A stretch of 64,000 bases of DNA from Perca fluviatilis (taxonomy: Eukaryota; Chordata; Actinopteri; Perciformes; Percidae). Of the stretch, positions 11,422 to 23,686 are shown piece by piece. The position numbers and the translations under genes were made by a program. The notes under the pieces were generated by a model that ran no database searches, had not been told where the DNA came from, and saw only the letters and a program-made list of their open reading frames with translations. Location of the stretch: NCBI RefSeq assembly GCF_010015445.1, contig NC_053126.1, positions 11,692,169 through 11,756,168 of the forward strand. The letters run 5' to 3'. Position 1 is the first letter of the stretch, and the number at the start of each line of letters is the position of its first letter.

Positions 11422-13509
11422 ATAAAAAGGTTTTAGCTCTTTGTTAAATTTTATACTGCTCCATCTTGACTTCGCTCAAGCTCACTGCAATCTTGTTATT
11501 CGTTGCTCTAAACAGGAAGTGGCAAATTGCGTCACTGTTCCTTCACTTCGTTGCATTTTGTCGGAAGGCTTTTGGCAGGGGGAGAGCCAGATGTAAACAT
11601 TTGGGGCTTAGACCCAAACCTAGGGGGTCCAGGGGCACGTTCCTCCAGGGATATTGTTAAGGCTGCTACTGCACTATTTTTCATATAAGTCATTTGAGAT
11701 ACTAGAATGCCTCCTAAATCATTTGGGAAATGCGTAAGAGTTGCCAAGGAAAATAATCATTCTGTAGAGCCTGCATCCTATTTTGTATCCAATTGTTCTC
11801 CAACTATCTTCGTCATTCTCAAACCATAACACAACAAATGTTATTGATGACTCATTTTCACACTCCTGCCACCTAAAAGAGGCAAAAATTATCTGATGTT
11901 ACTATTTTTAGGTTACATAACATAGGTAGGGTAGGAATTTGGCATAAACAGCATTCCAATCTTGAAACCTATTTTTGTTATACTATGCTGGAGTAGAGTT
12001 CACACCATGCGGTTTTAGCTGACTGTACCTACCTGGGCTCAACCAGCTCTACTTTCTCGTTTGCTAAACACAACCATCCTGATTCTCACTGGAGAGATTT
12101 AAGAGATTACAGACCTCTCTTGTGTGTCCGTGTGTTTTTGTGTCCTTGTGTGTGTGTGTGTGTGTGTCCTTGTGACTGTGTGTGATGATATGGCGTGGGT
12201 AGGGCAACACGGTGGTGGTCCTGTCTGTAAGTAGGATTTTTATTTCAGTTTTCAGGTTGTGCGTGTAGATCTGTTTTGCCACATAGTGTTTGTGGGGTAT
12301 TCAACCCAAGGCCACTGCGAGTGTTTCACTCTCGCATTTGCGTCTAAAACTTGTGCGAACGGTGCTAACTGTAAAATGTATTTAGGAGCATGTGCGGAAT
12401 GACCTAATGTTAGGGTATTTTCACACTTGCCGTTTTTTGCAGATGCGACGGCCAGTAGCGCCGTGAACTGCACTACATTTCAGTTTTAATTTGTTGTTTC
12501 TGTCCATTACTGGCGCACATGATATAGCGTATCTCAGAGCCCCGCTTTCGGAACGTCATTATTTTGCAGCGAGCCTGCAACTGCAGTGAGCGTTGTTCGC
12601 GGGGGTTTTGAAAAGTAACCAGAGTTGCAACCGCTTTATCGGAATTGCTATTCCTGTTAACTGAACAAGCTGTAAGCCCGCCCGCGCATTCGTAAAAACC
12701 GCTGTGTTTTCCTGTGGGTAAAGCGGTGGAGATGGAGGAATCTCTACCCTTGGCATTGCGCTACCGCTCTGGCGTTGCTGCCGAGCTCTTGCATTTTTAA
12801 AGTTCATATTATTTCAACTTTGACCTTCTTACCGTTGATAATTCAAGCGCGCAAAAGCCAGAAGTAATGACGTATACCCCGCGGTTTTGTCGCTCTGTGC
12901 TCTGCGCCCTACCTCGAGTTTTTACCTCTTATCATGTGTATGCGGCTTAACAGAGGGTTGGAGGAGAGTTGTAAACATAATACAACTTTTTTTTTCTGCC
13001 ACATGGCATCGTTTTGTCATTGACTACATGCCATTTTGCAACACAGTAATACAACAGAGACCTTATTTATTAATATTGATTGATTTCAATATCGATCGAT
13101 CCAACACCAAAGATTCAAGACTCCAAAGACAAAAGAATAATGGTAATGGTAACCGTAATGGACAATTCCGCCTCCAACCTGTAGGGGGACCGAAGAGGGA
13201 AAGTGCTTTGGTGCCTACTGTAAAGGTGCTGTTGACAAGTAGCTAATGCTAATGCTTGTTCTATAACGTTCGCTAATTCTTAGTGGGTAACATAGGATTA
13301 CGACATCGTTCGATACGCTCAGTTATTTTTTAGTATGATTGTTTTGACCACGGTTAACTCTGGGCTAATGTAGAGATTCTACGTGTTTCAGAATCTCTGA
13401 AGAAGGAGAGGCTGGGGTCCAAATGAAGGGTTAACACAAAGATTTATTAATAAAAATGATAAGTCAAAATACAGAGAATTACGCTGCAGCGGGCCTTGAA
13501 AATAGTTGC
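11422..13509. other. Non-coding, repeat-derived in part
   Basis: There is a GT-rich stretch around 12120-12185 with a pure (TG)n core near 12147-12167. The part at 12415-12960 has a higher GC content and looks like an old repeat, but no paired termini were found. The part at 13045-13105 resembles 1365-1425. No gene is supported. Confidence 0.4.
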
Positions 13510-13679
13510 TTAAAGTGCCCATATTATGAAAAAATCACTTTTTCTGGGATTTGGGGTGTTCTTTTGTGTCTCTGGTGCTTCCACACACATACAAACTTTG
13601 AAAAAAATCCATCCATGCTGAGATACGGTTTCTGAATGTGTCCTGCCTTCGGTCTCCTAGTGAGCTGTTCAAAATCGTC

Positions 13680-13703
13680 TCGGACTGTGACGTCACAGTC
13701 CGA
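13680..13703. repeat. 24-bp perfect palindrome centred on TGACGTCA
   Basis: The 24 bases read identically on both strands. The half-site is tcggactgtgac and the centre holds the CRE octamer TGACGTCA. It lies inside the Kolobok-like MITE, not near a gene. Confidence 0.95.
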
Positions 13704-13723
13704 AATGAGCTGGCTAACCACAA

Positions 13724-13772
13724 CCGTTAGCTCGTTAGCATGCTAACGCTAATGCTAACGCTAGCATGCTAC
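13724..13772. repeat. GCTAAC/GTTAGC-rich short repeat
   Basis: About eight GCTAAC, GTTAGC or GCTAGC words occur in tandem and inverted order, inside the MITE at 13514-14194. The same words recur in the TTAA element at 42347-44185. Confidence 0.7.
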
Positions 13773-14198
13773 GTCGTTCTCAATAGCAAAGCACTGCTAC
13801 AACACACACAAGTTCACCATAATCTACAAAAGAACTACTTACATGTGCTCCCTCATTTAGAAGTCTCCCAGCTAATCCTGCCTTGTAACTGACCAAAGTT
13901 GGAGAAACAGGCTTTCTTTTACTGTCTCTAGAGTTAGCTAGCTGACATGATCTACATCTGAGCTACTGAGCATGTGCGAGTGCAATCAAAGATAGTACAG
14001 AAGAAGAAGACGAAAATAGTTCTCACTCTGTAGCTAAAACAGAAACCAGGTGAAAAGAGGATCTGCAGCAGTGAGAGAGAGCTGTGCGGTACAACAAAAA
14101 TATGGTGTTTTTTGAAAATTAAACCATGTAAACCTATTCTGGTACAATCTTAAAATACAGTTATGAACCTGAAAATGAGCATAATATGGGCGCTTTAA

Positions 14199-15383
14199 CC
14201 CTAAAGTTCCCACATCTCTTTCGCCCCGAACCCCTGTCAGCCCCCTGCTTTATTACTCCAATCCCAGGAGCGGTTACTTTTCTCCTTCGTGAGTAAGAGC
14301 CTTCCTCATAGGCTCTTTGTTGGCATGGTGACAGGTTGGACGCATCTTGTTGGTTTCTTCGCTGTCCAATTAGGAAGGACATGCCCTAAACTCTGCCCCC
14401 TAGGGGTCATTTGCACATACTGATGAATAGGTTCTAGCATGCAGATGTTAAGTCTTACAAGTTTACAGGAATTAACATTCTATTGTCCTAACCCAGACTA
14501 AAGCACCAGGAGGTTGGAGACTGAAGGAAGCAGAAGGTTATTTCCTGCTGTGTAGCAGAAGGATTCTCTTTATATGATAATAGTTGGTTTTAATCTAATC
14601 TATCTGCAAGAGACAGGAAAATAGGGGGAGAGGAAGGGTCTGTCTTTACCTATTGTTTACAGAGACAAAAGGTGGTGACTGTGATAACCAAATCAGTCTC
14701 GACATCAGCAGTTATATAGATTCATTCCTATTTTCATAACCCGGCGGGTTACGCATACAATTTATTACTTAAAGCATAAAACATACATGGTTATTAAAAT
14801 CAGCACTGTGACAACTTTTTTTTACTCAACACTAACCCACAAATTCATCAGTAACGTTGACTGTATAGCCTAGATAGACGACTGATCTAATGGTAATTTA
14901 GCCAGCTAGCACACCCCTGTCTGTCTGCCTCACTCTCCCGGGCGCCGGAGCTTCAGTCGGGATGAGAGCTGACAACAGCCACAGTCAGCCCCCAGCCAGC
15001 TAGCAGTTAGCACTTTACTCCGGTGCTAAGGACGCTAACAGCAGTTTACTGAACCGTCGGGAAACAGACCCGAGTCAGAACAGCGGCCATTCGTAACGGC
15101 TACACCTCCGTTGACGCGTTTAGTCGGTGACCCCTCCCCTTCGCTTTAGCCGTCTTTACAGTTAGCTAAATTTACCCGGACAAAAGGGGCACAAGAAATT
15201 TAAAGATGTGGTAGCATTGGATCTGGACCGGGAAGGATAACTCTGGGAGTTGGAAGGGTGTGTCGCGGTTCGTGGATCTGAGTGTCGCGATTTCGGTTTC
15301 ATAACTCATATCGTTAGCCCTACTTCATAAGGTTTTGTATTTATATCACGATTGCAATATTGTAAAACTAAGCTACGAAGTTA
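14199..15383. other. Non-coding, with one orphan transposon end
   Basis: Near 15300-15325 the text atatcgttagccctac looks like a right hAT terminus (minus strand: gtagggctaacgatat). No matching left end was found in this stretch. There is no gene and no RNA. Confidence 0.4.
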
Positions 15384-15391
15384 CTGTGCAC

Positions 15392-15852
15392 CAGTGGTGT
15401 AGTCTAGTTTTTGGTAGTGAGTGTACTGTGACTGAGCCGACACCCCATACGTTTTTTTTAACGCTTACCGTACAGTATATCATCAGCCTCATCTGGCTCC
15501 TTTTCTGTAGTCTCTGCATGTTAACGTCTGCTGCAGTGTCCCTCGGACGCCAGTAGGTTCAGGGGCAGGCTTACGAAAACACTAAAAGAGTAGTTTAAAT
15601 TCACTTTTTGTTCTCCTTTAGTGATTATAGTAATTTAATATTTGCGCAGAGAATGACCGCCAAGCAACTGTGTTGTTGTTGTTGTTGTTGTTCCTTAGTG
15701 ACTTGCAACACGGACAGGGTGAATTTATGAACGCAAACAATCGTCGTTACGTAACGTTATCTTGCACTTTTGTAAGTGGGTATACGGAAATCCTTGTCCT
15801 TTCCTAGTGGCTATACGGCGTACACCTGCATATCACTTAGACTACACCACTG
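15392..15852. mobile_element. hAT-type MITE with perfect 8-bp duplication
   Basis: Both ends carry cagtggtgtagtcta as an exact 15-bp inverted repeat. The flanks at 15384-15391 and 15853-15860 are both ctgtgcac, a perfect 8-bp target-site duplication. A short (TTG)n run lies inside near 15671-15693. There is no transposase frame. The clean duplication suggests a fairly recent insertion. Confidence 0.93.
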
Positions 15853-15860
15853 CTGTGCAC

Positions 15861-17339
15861 CAACAGTAATAGCAGTTACCTTATGTAAGTCACTCTATAG
15901 CTGACTGGATTGAGTTGTCCAGAGGTCTGTCTGGTTTGAGTGGGACATTTGTTGTACAATGACAATAAATTAACCTTGAATCATATACAATTAAAAGCAG
16001 TTTAAAGTATACATAATTACATCATTATTAAATAGTTTAAAGCAGAAATAAAAGCCTAGTATACTTTTTCTATTCAAATAAATGAAATCACTTAGCTTGT
16101 AATTGACTCATCGTATTCCCTTTTATTAAAAAACACTTTATTTGATACACTTTCATTGCACCCCTAAAATTCTTTATGCAATTTTTCACCTTAGTAGCAT
16201 ACGTGCTCCTTGGAGGAAAAAAAAAGCATCAAGCCCTGTTTTCACACAATCACAGATATCACCCAATGCTGAACTGTGGTTGTAACGTGCACTTTTGCCT
16301 GTTCACATTTGTGTGTGTTCACAACAGTATATTTCTGTGATTGTATTTATGAATGACCCTTTAGAAAGCCATAAGTTGCTTATTTGTTGGGGCTGTTTAC
16401 CTCTCTAATGGAAGAACCCCAATTATATGTTTGCTTCTCTGCTGCTGTTTTTCATAATGCATATTTTAAAAAGGATCCCAGAATAAGGAACCAGCTGTAA
16501 GTCATTTAATGCTGCTTTAGGGCTTTAAATTATCATCCCACACTGATAAAGACTCATGGACTGAAAGCAGATCTTACCTTTCTCATCTCCAGATCTGACA
16601 TCCATGTCTGCTGCATGTTTCTGATTCAGATAGTATTATAGCTTGTACGGCAGAACAGATCACATCTTTAATAAGGTGTAAGAATCCCTAAATTTCTAAC
16701 TGTGTTTGGAGTTTGGATTGAACTTTGCCTCGGTGACGACTAGAGATGGATGATGACGTCAAAAGAGGAGGACATGTGATGTCGGGCAGAACTTCAGCTT
16801 GAAGAGAGAAAAAAATCCCAAAAGCTCAAGGACACAAGACATGACGACAACCTCTCTCAAAGCCTTTTGTATCAGATGTGAAGATGAGTTCTTTTATACA
16901 CGCATTAATATAACAAAACGTGATAAACTCTCAGGAACAGTGATTGTACAGCGCACCAGAGAAAAGTTTAGGGTTGCAGTGACATCTGCTGTCGTTTGTT
17001 GAGAATTGCAGTTCGGTTTCCTTTTTGCAGTGGCCATTGGACCGCAACATACAGCGTTTCACATGCATTCGGAGAGCCACCTGCTTTGCTGTGAGACCTT
17101 ATGATGCTTGTTGTTATAAACGTCACTCAAAACTGTAACCACTGCATCTTATATGCCCCTGGTATTTTACACAATGTCGGCTGAAAGCTTCACTCTTTGA
17201 TATCTGTGTACGCAGTTTGTTAGTAGCCGACATAGTCAGTTCAGTATGTCCCTGTTCACCATACAGTACATTCAGTAGCTTATCATCAAGACTCGAGGTG
17301 CAGGGATCTACCCTGATGCGTCGGATGGTTTCTGGGAAA
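15861..17339. other. Non-coding intergenic sequence
   Basis: No gene was recognised. A CRE-like TGACGTCA core occurs at about 16752-16760 without promoter context. The 67-codon frame at 16799-17002 has no recognisable features. Confidence 0.4.
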
Positions 17340-17875
17340 AATCCTTCCTCCAGATGAAACATGCTTATTGATTTTTCGAAAACTCCCCCAGGCACAGGAA
17401 GTCTCCACCATAAAGGGTCAAATAGTGGAGTGTGTTCAAACCTACAAATATCTTGGAACAATCATTGACAGCAAACTGTTACGCTGCTTATAAAAAAAAA
17501 AAAAAAATAGGGAAAGCAGCGATTGTTTTGCCTGAGAAAACTGTCCTCCCTCCACATTGACAGAACATCGATGACCCTATTTTAGCGTGCTTTGATTGAT
17601 CCGTTTTGTCTTTTTGCCTGGTGTTATGGTTTGGGAAGTTTGACCGTCTGAATCAAATTGTGAAGTGGTCCAGTAGGCTGATGGGAAAGCCACAGCTCAA
17701 CCCAGAATCCCTGTATTCTAAACAGTTCTTTTGTAACTATTTTGAAAGACCACTTCCACACTTTACATTGTGAATTTCAGCTCCAACCATCGGGACGCAG
17801 GTATAAAGTACCAGCCTGTAAAACTAAGCGATACAGAAACAGCTTTGTCCCAGTGGCTATACGTATATTAAATAA
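17340..17875 (+). pseudogene. Rex1/Babar-type LINE, 3' reverse-transcriptase remnant
   Basis: Several plus-strand pieces in shifting frames match the C-terminal part of Rex1/Babar-type reverse transcriptases. MLIDFSKTPPG comes first, then GQIVECVQTYKYLGTIIDSK (the YKYLG motif after the palm domain), then FLRKLSSLHIDRTSMTLFYR, LNQIVKWSSRLMGKP, and finally RRYKVPACKTKRYRNSFVPV followed by AIRILN. Frameshifts and an A-run near 17492-17507 separate them, so no protein is made. The remnant ends near 17875, consistent with the common 5'-truncated form of LINE copies. The family assignment rests on remembered motif order. The minus-strand frame at 17123-17461 is a shadow of this copy. Confidence 0.7.
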
Positions 17876-17989
17876 TTAGTAGCAATACAGGTCCACTGTC
17901 TATTTATTTTTATTTCTTTATTTGGTCTGCGGAACTATTAATTTATTGTATTTTGTTAGTAATTCGCAATGTTGTCTCACGTTACATCC

Positions 17990-17992
<3 letters not shown>

Positions 17993-18046
<54 letters not shown>
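17993..18046. repeat. (TG)n microsatellite, 54 bp
   Basis: Uninterrupted TG dinucleotides between the LINE remnant and the helicase fragment. Confidence 0.97.
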
Positions 18047-18048
<2 letters not shown>

Positions 18049-18179
18049 AAAGGAGGCTGACCCACTCAACACCCACTGTAAACCAAATTTACTTATCAAT
18101 AAAGTTAGCTTGACACAGAACCATCTGAAAAGGCATCATTGGAAACTGTTTTGGAAAAGCGCAGGCACTTTCAAAGAAT

Positions 18180-18295
18180 ACCTGGCAGGTGACTGGATGA
18201 ACCACCTGTCTATCAAACTCTTGCTGAAGCCAGTCGTGAAGTGCGAAAACCTCTTTTCCATCGAGAAAAGCTTTCAGTGCTGATATAACTGACAT
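18180..18295 (-). pseudogene. RecQ-like helicase fragment around Walker A (frameshifted)
   Basis: On the minus strand from 18295 the frame reads MSVISALKAFLDGKEVFAL, as in the lead-in to motif I of RecQ-type helicases (typically ALKAFL-x-GKDVF-x-LPTG-x-GKS). After the Leu codon the frame breaks. Moving by one base gives TGFSKSLIDR, a decayed Walker A in which the Gly before Lys is Ser. Similarity then ends, so only about 35 codons remain. Such RecQ-like fragments occur in fish repeats, which I infer is the source here. It cannot encode a working ATPase. The flank at 18330-18500 is GC-richer and may belong to the same old repeat. Confidence 0.5.
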
Positions 18296-19769
18296 TTTTG
18301 CATCTACGCTAACCTCATTGTTGTTTTGAACGAACCCTCGCCCAGCTCACCCACCTAAACCACGCCCGGAGCTGCCTGTAGCTCCATACAGGACGCTGAT
18401 TGGCTAGCCGGTTCTGATCCTGACAGGATGGATTTTCGTGCGATATGTGATCCCGAGATCTTTGCGTGATCTTGTAATATTGCGAGAATCCAGCTGCCGT
18501 GCAAGGTAAGCAGGAGTAGAGTAGTGTGTTTTTATTTTTTCATCATAAACCAGAATAGAGAGAGAGAGAGCGAGCGCACGATGCCTCCTTTTAGTACCTA
18601 ATGAAAGAAGACTTTCTTAACTCCTTAAGTTTCTCTGTGAAAGATTTTAATGGGAAATGATCTTCTAATAGCTTCCCGCTGCCCCTCTTCCTCACTTCCT
18701 GTCTCCTATGTCACCTCCATCCACCACTCCCTTTTGTCTTGTCCCTCCCTTTACTCCCTCCCCATCTCCCCTTGACTCCTGTCTTCTCCCTCTTTCGCTT
18801 CCATGGCTGTGCAGTGGGCGCTCTCTCCCATGAAGCCTGTCCCACGCTGAGGGCCTCGCCAATTAAAGGCTGTCATGTTTGCTCTCTGGTGGAGCTGCCA
18901 TAAGTGGTGCAGACAATTTGTATTACAGAAGGTCTATCTCATGCATGGCTGAGCTGGGTGATGGGGCCTACTTGAGCTAATAGGCTGTGGACTCAGAGGC
19001 CACAGACTCTGAGCACTCCACAACTGGAGGGCTTAAGTAGGTGCTAGTTAAATGCAGTATTCAGACTGGACAGAAATTACATGGTGTCACAAAATGGCAG
19101 ATATATGCATGTACAAGCGGAGGTGATCCATGCACATAAAAGGCAAACTGAGAGGCACACAGCCACACACAATTTTTTTAGTTTTGTGCTTCAGATCTTC
19201 CTCGCTTTCTCTTCTGTGCAGGCCCTCTGTTTGCTGCTTTATGCCATCCAGTTTACATTAATTGGACAAAGCACTACAGATCACCTCTCATTACTTTAAC
19301 TGACAGGACCTGTCTTGGCTGCTTTGTGAGAGGAAAAACTGCAAGACAGAGGAGAACATGGGTGGGAGCTGTGTGTGTGTGTATGTGATTGTGTGAGCTG
19401 GCGTGAAAAGGTGTTAAAACTAAATGTGATGTTTAGCCAATTTTCAGGTTGTGATAATTAACAGTACAATTTGCACTACAGTGAAAAGAGGGCTTGCCAT
19501 TCATAAATTATATTTGTTTGTGCTGTTGGTGCTCTAGATGGGTATGGGGGCTGTGTGATTGCCCACATATTGCTCATTTATTTGTTTATTGGTGTATTTC
19601 TGTCCAATCTCCTCAGGTGGTTGCCGAGAAGGGGTTTGTGGGAAAGGTCAGCCTATCTGCATAATTTCCCATTACTGGTAATACGGGAAGTGCTTGGATT
19701 CAGGCAGGCGGCAAGTCAAATGATGAGATATTCTTATTTCATGTGCCTCTAAATGAATTGTCACTCACC

Positions 19770-19771
<2 letters not shown>
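18296..19771. other. Non-coding intergenic sequence
   Basis: No gene is supported. The part at 18640-19030 is free of repeats and contains pyrimidine-rich then balanced sequence, and it is listed among the findings as a possible conserved element. The 72-codon frame at 19081-19299 has no recognisable features. Confidence 0.4.

Positions 19772-19772
<1 letters not shown>

Positions 19773-19837
<65 letters not shown>
19773..19837. repeat. (GT)n microsatellite, about 65 bp
   Basis: A pure GT tract. With the (CA)n at 19921-19937 it forms inverted arms about 84 bp apart that could pair as a hairpin. Confidence 0.97.
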
Positions 19838-19838
<1 letters not shown>

Positions 19839-19920
19839 TATGTGAATGAATCTGTGTAATGGAAAACATGTGTATATGCTTGTGTGTGCATGTAATATGA
19901 GTGCTGAACATGACCTCTTA

Positions 19921-19949
19921 ACACACACACACACACATCTATCTATCTA

Positions 19950-19997
<48 letters not shown>
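19921..19997. repeat. Compound microsatellite (AC)n-(TCTA)n-(TCTG)n
   Basis: Seventeen bases of AC repeat are followed by three TCTA units and about twelve TCTG units. It directly abuts the inverted-repeat element that begins at 19998. Confidence 0.95.
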
Positions 19998-19999
<2 letters not shown>

Positions 20000-20818
20000 C
20001 AGAAAAACGTGATTATACGATCGCATAATTCAATGCATGATCAGCCAAAGTCCGCATATTCATGCAGGGCCCGCATTTTTTTTCAAATATGCCGCAATTT
20101 TGCCGCATAAATTGCTGATTTCCGCGCAAAATATGCGGTGCATGCATGATTTCATAATCCCCGCATTTTCGTTGCAAAGAAGTCACATATATCTTAGCAG
20201 AAAGTTGAACATTTTTTTACTTCACACAAGAGCAGCCATTTTACCCTGTTGCCATGGGAACGTTATGAAGTGACGTAATTACGCTACGTGAACATCATCG
20301 AAAAGCATGGTGTTGGCGGTTGAATTTGACATGTACTTTGAGCATGACTTTGAGTCTCTTAAGTTGGTATCCAATAAGAAAGCTATCTTAGTATCTGATG
20401 TCTACCGGTACTCAAATTTCTTTAAGTGCTCCTGCTGTCTATATTAACGATTTTTGAAAGTCTGTCTCTTTTGTATCTTTTATTTCCCTCTGTTTAGACT
20501 ATTTCATTTTTACTTTAATATTATTTGTATATATTTTTGTATCTTATTTGTTTATTTATTGCAATGACTGAATATCTGTAAACTATTTTTGGAAATTAAG
20601 TTTAAAAAAAGCAGGGTGTTGGGGGAATCACTTTTTCTTCTCTTTTTCATCAAACCGCAGTTTTTGCAAGTTCCCGCAATTTTTGCAAGTTCCCGCAATT
20701 TCATCACATAAAATTGCATAAATATCCCGCATATTCCATCGCATTTTTTAAGAAAACGTGCCGTATAATCACGGATTTTTGCCCTCAACAATCACAAAAA
20801 ACTCCGCATTTTTCTGGA
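19998..20818. mobile_element. Unclassified inverted-repeat element (TCCAGAAAAA ends, CCGCA-rich)
   Basis: Both ends carry tccagaaaaa (left at 19998, right on the minus strand from 20818). Inside these is a second inverted pair, gtgattatacg near 20009 and ccgtataatcac near 20761. CCGCA/TGCGG words are repeated many times in the two flanking thirds, including direct repeats of cccgcaatttttgcaagtt at 20670-20700. No target-site duplication is clear because the left flank is a microsatellite. No transposase was recognised. Confidence 0.55.
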
Positions 20819-21552
20819 AGGACTGAGATAGATATATATATTAAGGCTGAGCAATTTTATCGATTCTGCGATATAAATCGATATTTTTTTCCCCAAGAAA
20901 GTATCGATTTTTAAGCCGCGACTATCGATGCATAAGTCCCATTCAAATACCCCGTGTTTACCCCCGTTTGCGTTGCAGGAAGAGCGATTTGGTCAGCCAG
21001 CCGCTAGTGTCGCTGTAGAGCAGCCAACGTCAAAAACCCAGCCCCCTGTATTTACATCTCTATTCACATGCCGGGATTCTGTACAGCGATGCCCGAGCTC
21101 CACACACACAGCTGAGCCGAGATGTGTGTGCGTTAAAACACACACACAGCTGATATATATATATATATATTCCAGTGTTTCTGCACCCAAAAAAACCACA
21201 CCTATGGATGAGCTTGAATACTTTAGTACTTCTGTCAGCCAAGGCAAGAGTTTTGTTCATATCTTTATTTATCCAGACAGATTTGCTATTGCTCTGAACA
21301 CTTTCGATCCCAGATGAAATAAGTGCAAATGTATAGTGTTTATATTTAAAATAGCTCAAATAGTTCAATGCCGAGCTTTCCACAAGTACATACGCTATTA
21401 TGGATAAGCTAAAGGCAGTTTATGTATTGCATTTAATGATATACAAATGAGACATGGGAGGAGTGGGTTCCAAGTAGTAAGCACACAGCAACATATTTTA
21501 AATCCATTTAATTCTTTTTTAGATGGTGATTAAAGCAGCGACACTGACACCT
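20819..21552. other. Repeat-derived non-coding sequence
   Basis: An orphan hAT-like left end (aaggctgagcaattttatcgat) lies near 20842, followed by ATCGAT-rich subterminal sequence to about 20932. The part at 21070-21145 resembles 10200-10285. An (AT)n tract lies at 21153-21170. No gene is present; the overlapping frames in this stretch show no domain. Confidence 0.45.
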
Positions 21553-21776
21553 CAGTGTTTCCTTCAGGATGTTTTTTTTAGCAGTGGGGGCAGGTCCGTA
21601 CAATCTCAACTGGCTTATCATCCAGACAGCGTCTCTTTTTCCTTTCTCCCTTTTTCTGCCGACTGGCTATTCTCCGACGTGCACTCTAACAATGCAGCCC
21701 TATTTCTGATACCGTGGGGGGCAGAAATGTTGCCGTGGGGGGCCGCCACGGTCAAATCAACATAGAGGAAACACTG
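21553..21776. mobile_element. Short hAT-like inverted repeat element (CAGTGTTTCCT ends)
   Basis: The left end is cagtgtttccttc and the right end on the minus strand is cagtgtttcctct. The interior is GTGGGGGG-rich near the right end. No flanking duplication could be confirmed, so the class rests on the CAGTG terminus only. Confidence 0.5.
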
Positions 21777-22110
21777 CCCTTATACTCATTCACCTGGCAC
21801 TCTGCTATATGGCTGTCAAAAACACTCCCCACAGATTAGCTGCTAATTCTAACATCTCAGTCATTACTGCATGATGCAGACAAACAAACATAGTTACTGA
21901 AGTGATGGCTTGGACCCACTGATGATCGTTGATTTCACCCGCGTTAATTACACTCCAGGAGTCGTTCCCACTTCTTGGGTGAGGCCTCATTCTAGTCAAG
22001 TTTATCTTTATACCCCATTTGCACCTGGCATCAACATGCAGTCTTTATCTGGATATCCTGTATGGATAAGGAAAAACGCATGTCAATGCCAGGTTGGAAA
22101 GCATGCAGAG

Positions 22111-22564
22111 TAGGGATCGACCAATTTTATTACTGGATTAGTGGTTTTTCAAGGCCGATACCGATTATTAGTCGTTAGTGAAACCAATAACCGATATTTG
22201 GAACCGATATGGATATACAGTGAAAATGAATATTTTTAAGTCAAAATTAAGATTTTGGAACGTTACTAACTCCAACACAAAACTTTGTTTAATGCTTTAA
22301 GCAATTAATTACTAAATGAGAAACGTTCAACATAATACCCAGTAAAAGATAGTCAGATAGTGTTGTGGGAGAGGGACATTAGGTCAGACTCAGTGGTGAG
22401 TGAAACAGAGGGACAGACAGAGCTGTAGCTGAGCCAAAATAGCGCACCTTTTAATTAATTAACTTAATCGGTTATTAGGCAAATAAAACTGCAATACAGA
22501 TAATCTGCAAACTGCCAAAAAAACGGTCCGATAACGGCCAGGGCTGATAATTGGTCTATCCCTA
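22111..22564. mobile_element. hAT-type MITE (TAGGGATCGACC ends)
   Basis: The left terminus is tagggatcgaccaatt and the right terminus on the minus strand is tagggatagaccaatt, 15/16 matching. The flanks are atgcagag (22103-22110) and atgcagac (22565-22572), an 8-bp duplication with one mismatch. CCGAT/ATCGG words sit inside both ends. It is non-coding. Confidence 0.88.
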
Positions 22565-22572
22565 ATGCAGAC

Positions 22573-23294
<722 letters not shown>

Positions 23295-23675
23295 GCGTGC
23301 GTCAGTCGCGGGGGAAACGGAGCAACAGCCCCGCCCGCTGCAGACAGCTGACAAGATTGAAACAGCAGCAACTTTAGAGTGAAAAATCATTACAGCATAC
23401 ATTGATGTTAAAATGTAGGCTATACATGTTGGCAGGACGGTCTGAAATGTTTTGCACGGTCTTTCGCTGTACGTTTTTGTTGGTAAATGTGAGATGCTCG
23501 AGTCACACACACGTCTTGTCTTCATAACAGAAACAAGGAAATGAATTTTACCCGTTCTCACTCCCGCTTGGTCAGTGGCTGCACGTGGGACTGCTGGGAT
23601 TGTGTTAGTAATGAAAATGCGATAGGGAGCCTCGGCTGTCAATCAATGTCTTCTAGTGATGCGGGCCCCTGATTG

Positions 23676-23686
23676 GACCAGGCCCG
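23676..23686. repeat. Target-site duplication of the L1-like element, left copy
   Basis: gaccaggcccg here is repeated exactly at 29495-29505. The base after both copies is T, so the duplication is 11 or 12 bp. The sequence on the two outer sides joins without gap to form the empty site. Confidence 0.93.

Larger units (their letters stand above)
13514..14194. mobile_element. Kolobok/T2-like MITE with TTAA duplication
   Basis: TTAA at 13510-13513 and again at 14195-14198 brackets AGTGCCCATATTATG on the left. On the right the minus-strand sequence is AGCGCCCATATTATG, 14/15 matching. A TTAA duplication with an AG terminus is the Kolobok signature, seen in the Xenopus T2 MITEs, rather than that of piggyBac, whose ends start with CC. 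The interior holds a 24-bp palindrome and a run of GCTAAC words but no transposase. Confidence 0.8.

Noticed and set aside
13680..13703. CRE octamer read as a gene promoter element
   Set aside because: It lies inside a non-coding MITE with no downstream gene; reported only as a palindrome.
6861..16170. taggggtgcaa at 6861 and ttgcacccctaa at 16159 as ends of one 9-kb transposon
   Set aside because: The flanking 8-mers do not match, and inner sequence near the two ends is unrelated.
17123..17461. 112-codon minus-strand frame starting MFQDICRFEHTPLF
   Set aside because: It is the antisense of a plus-strand LINE reverse-transcriptase remnant containing the YKYLG motif.
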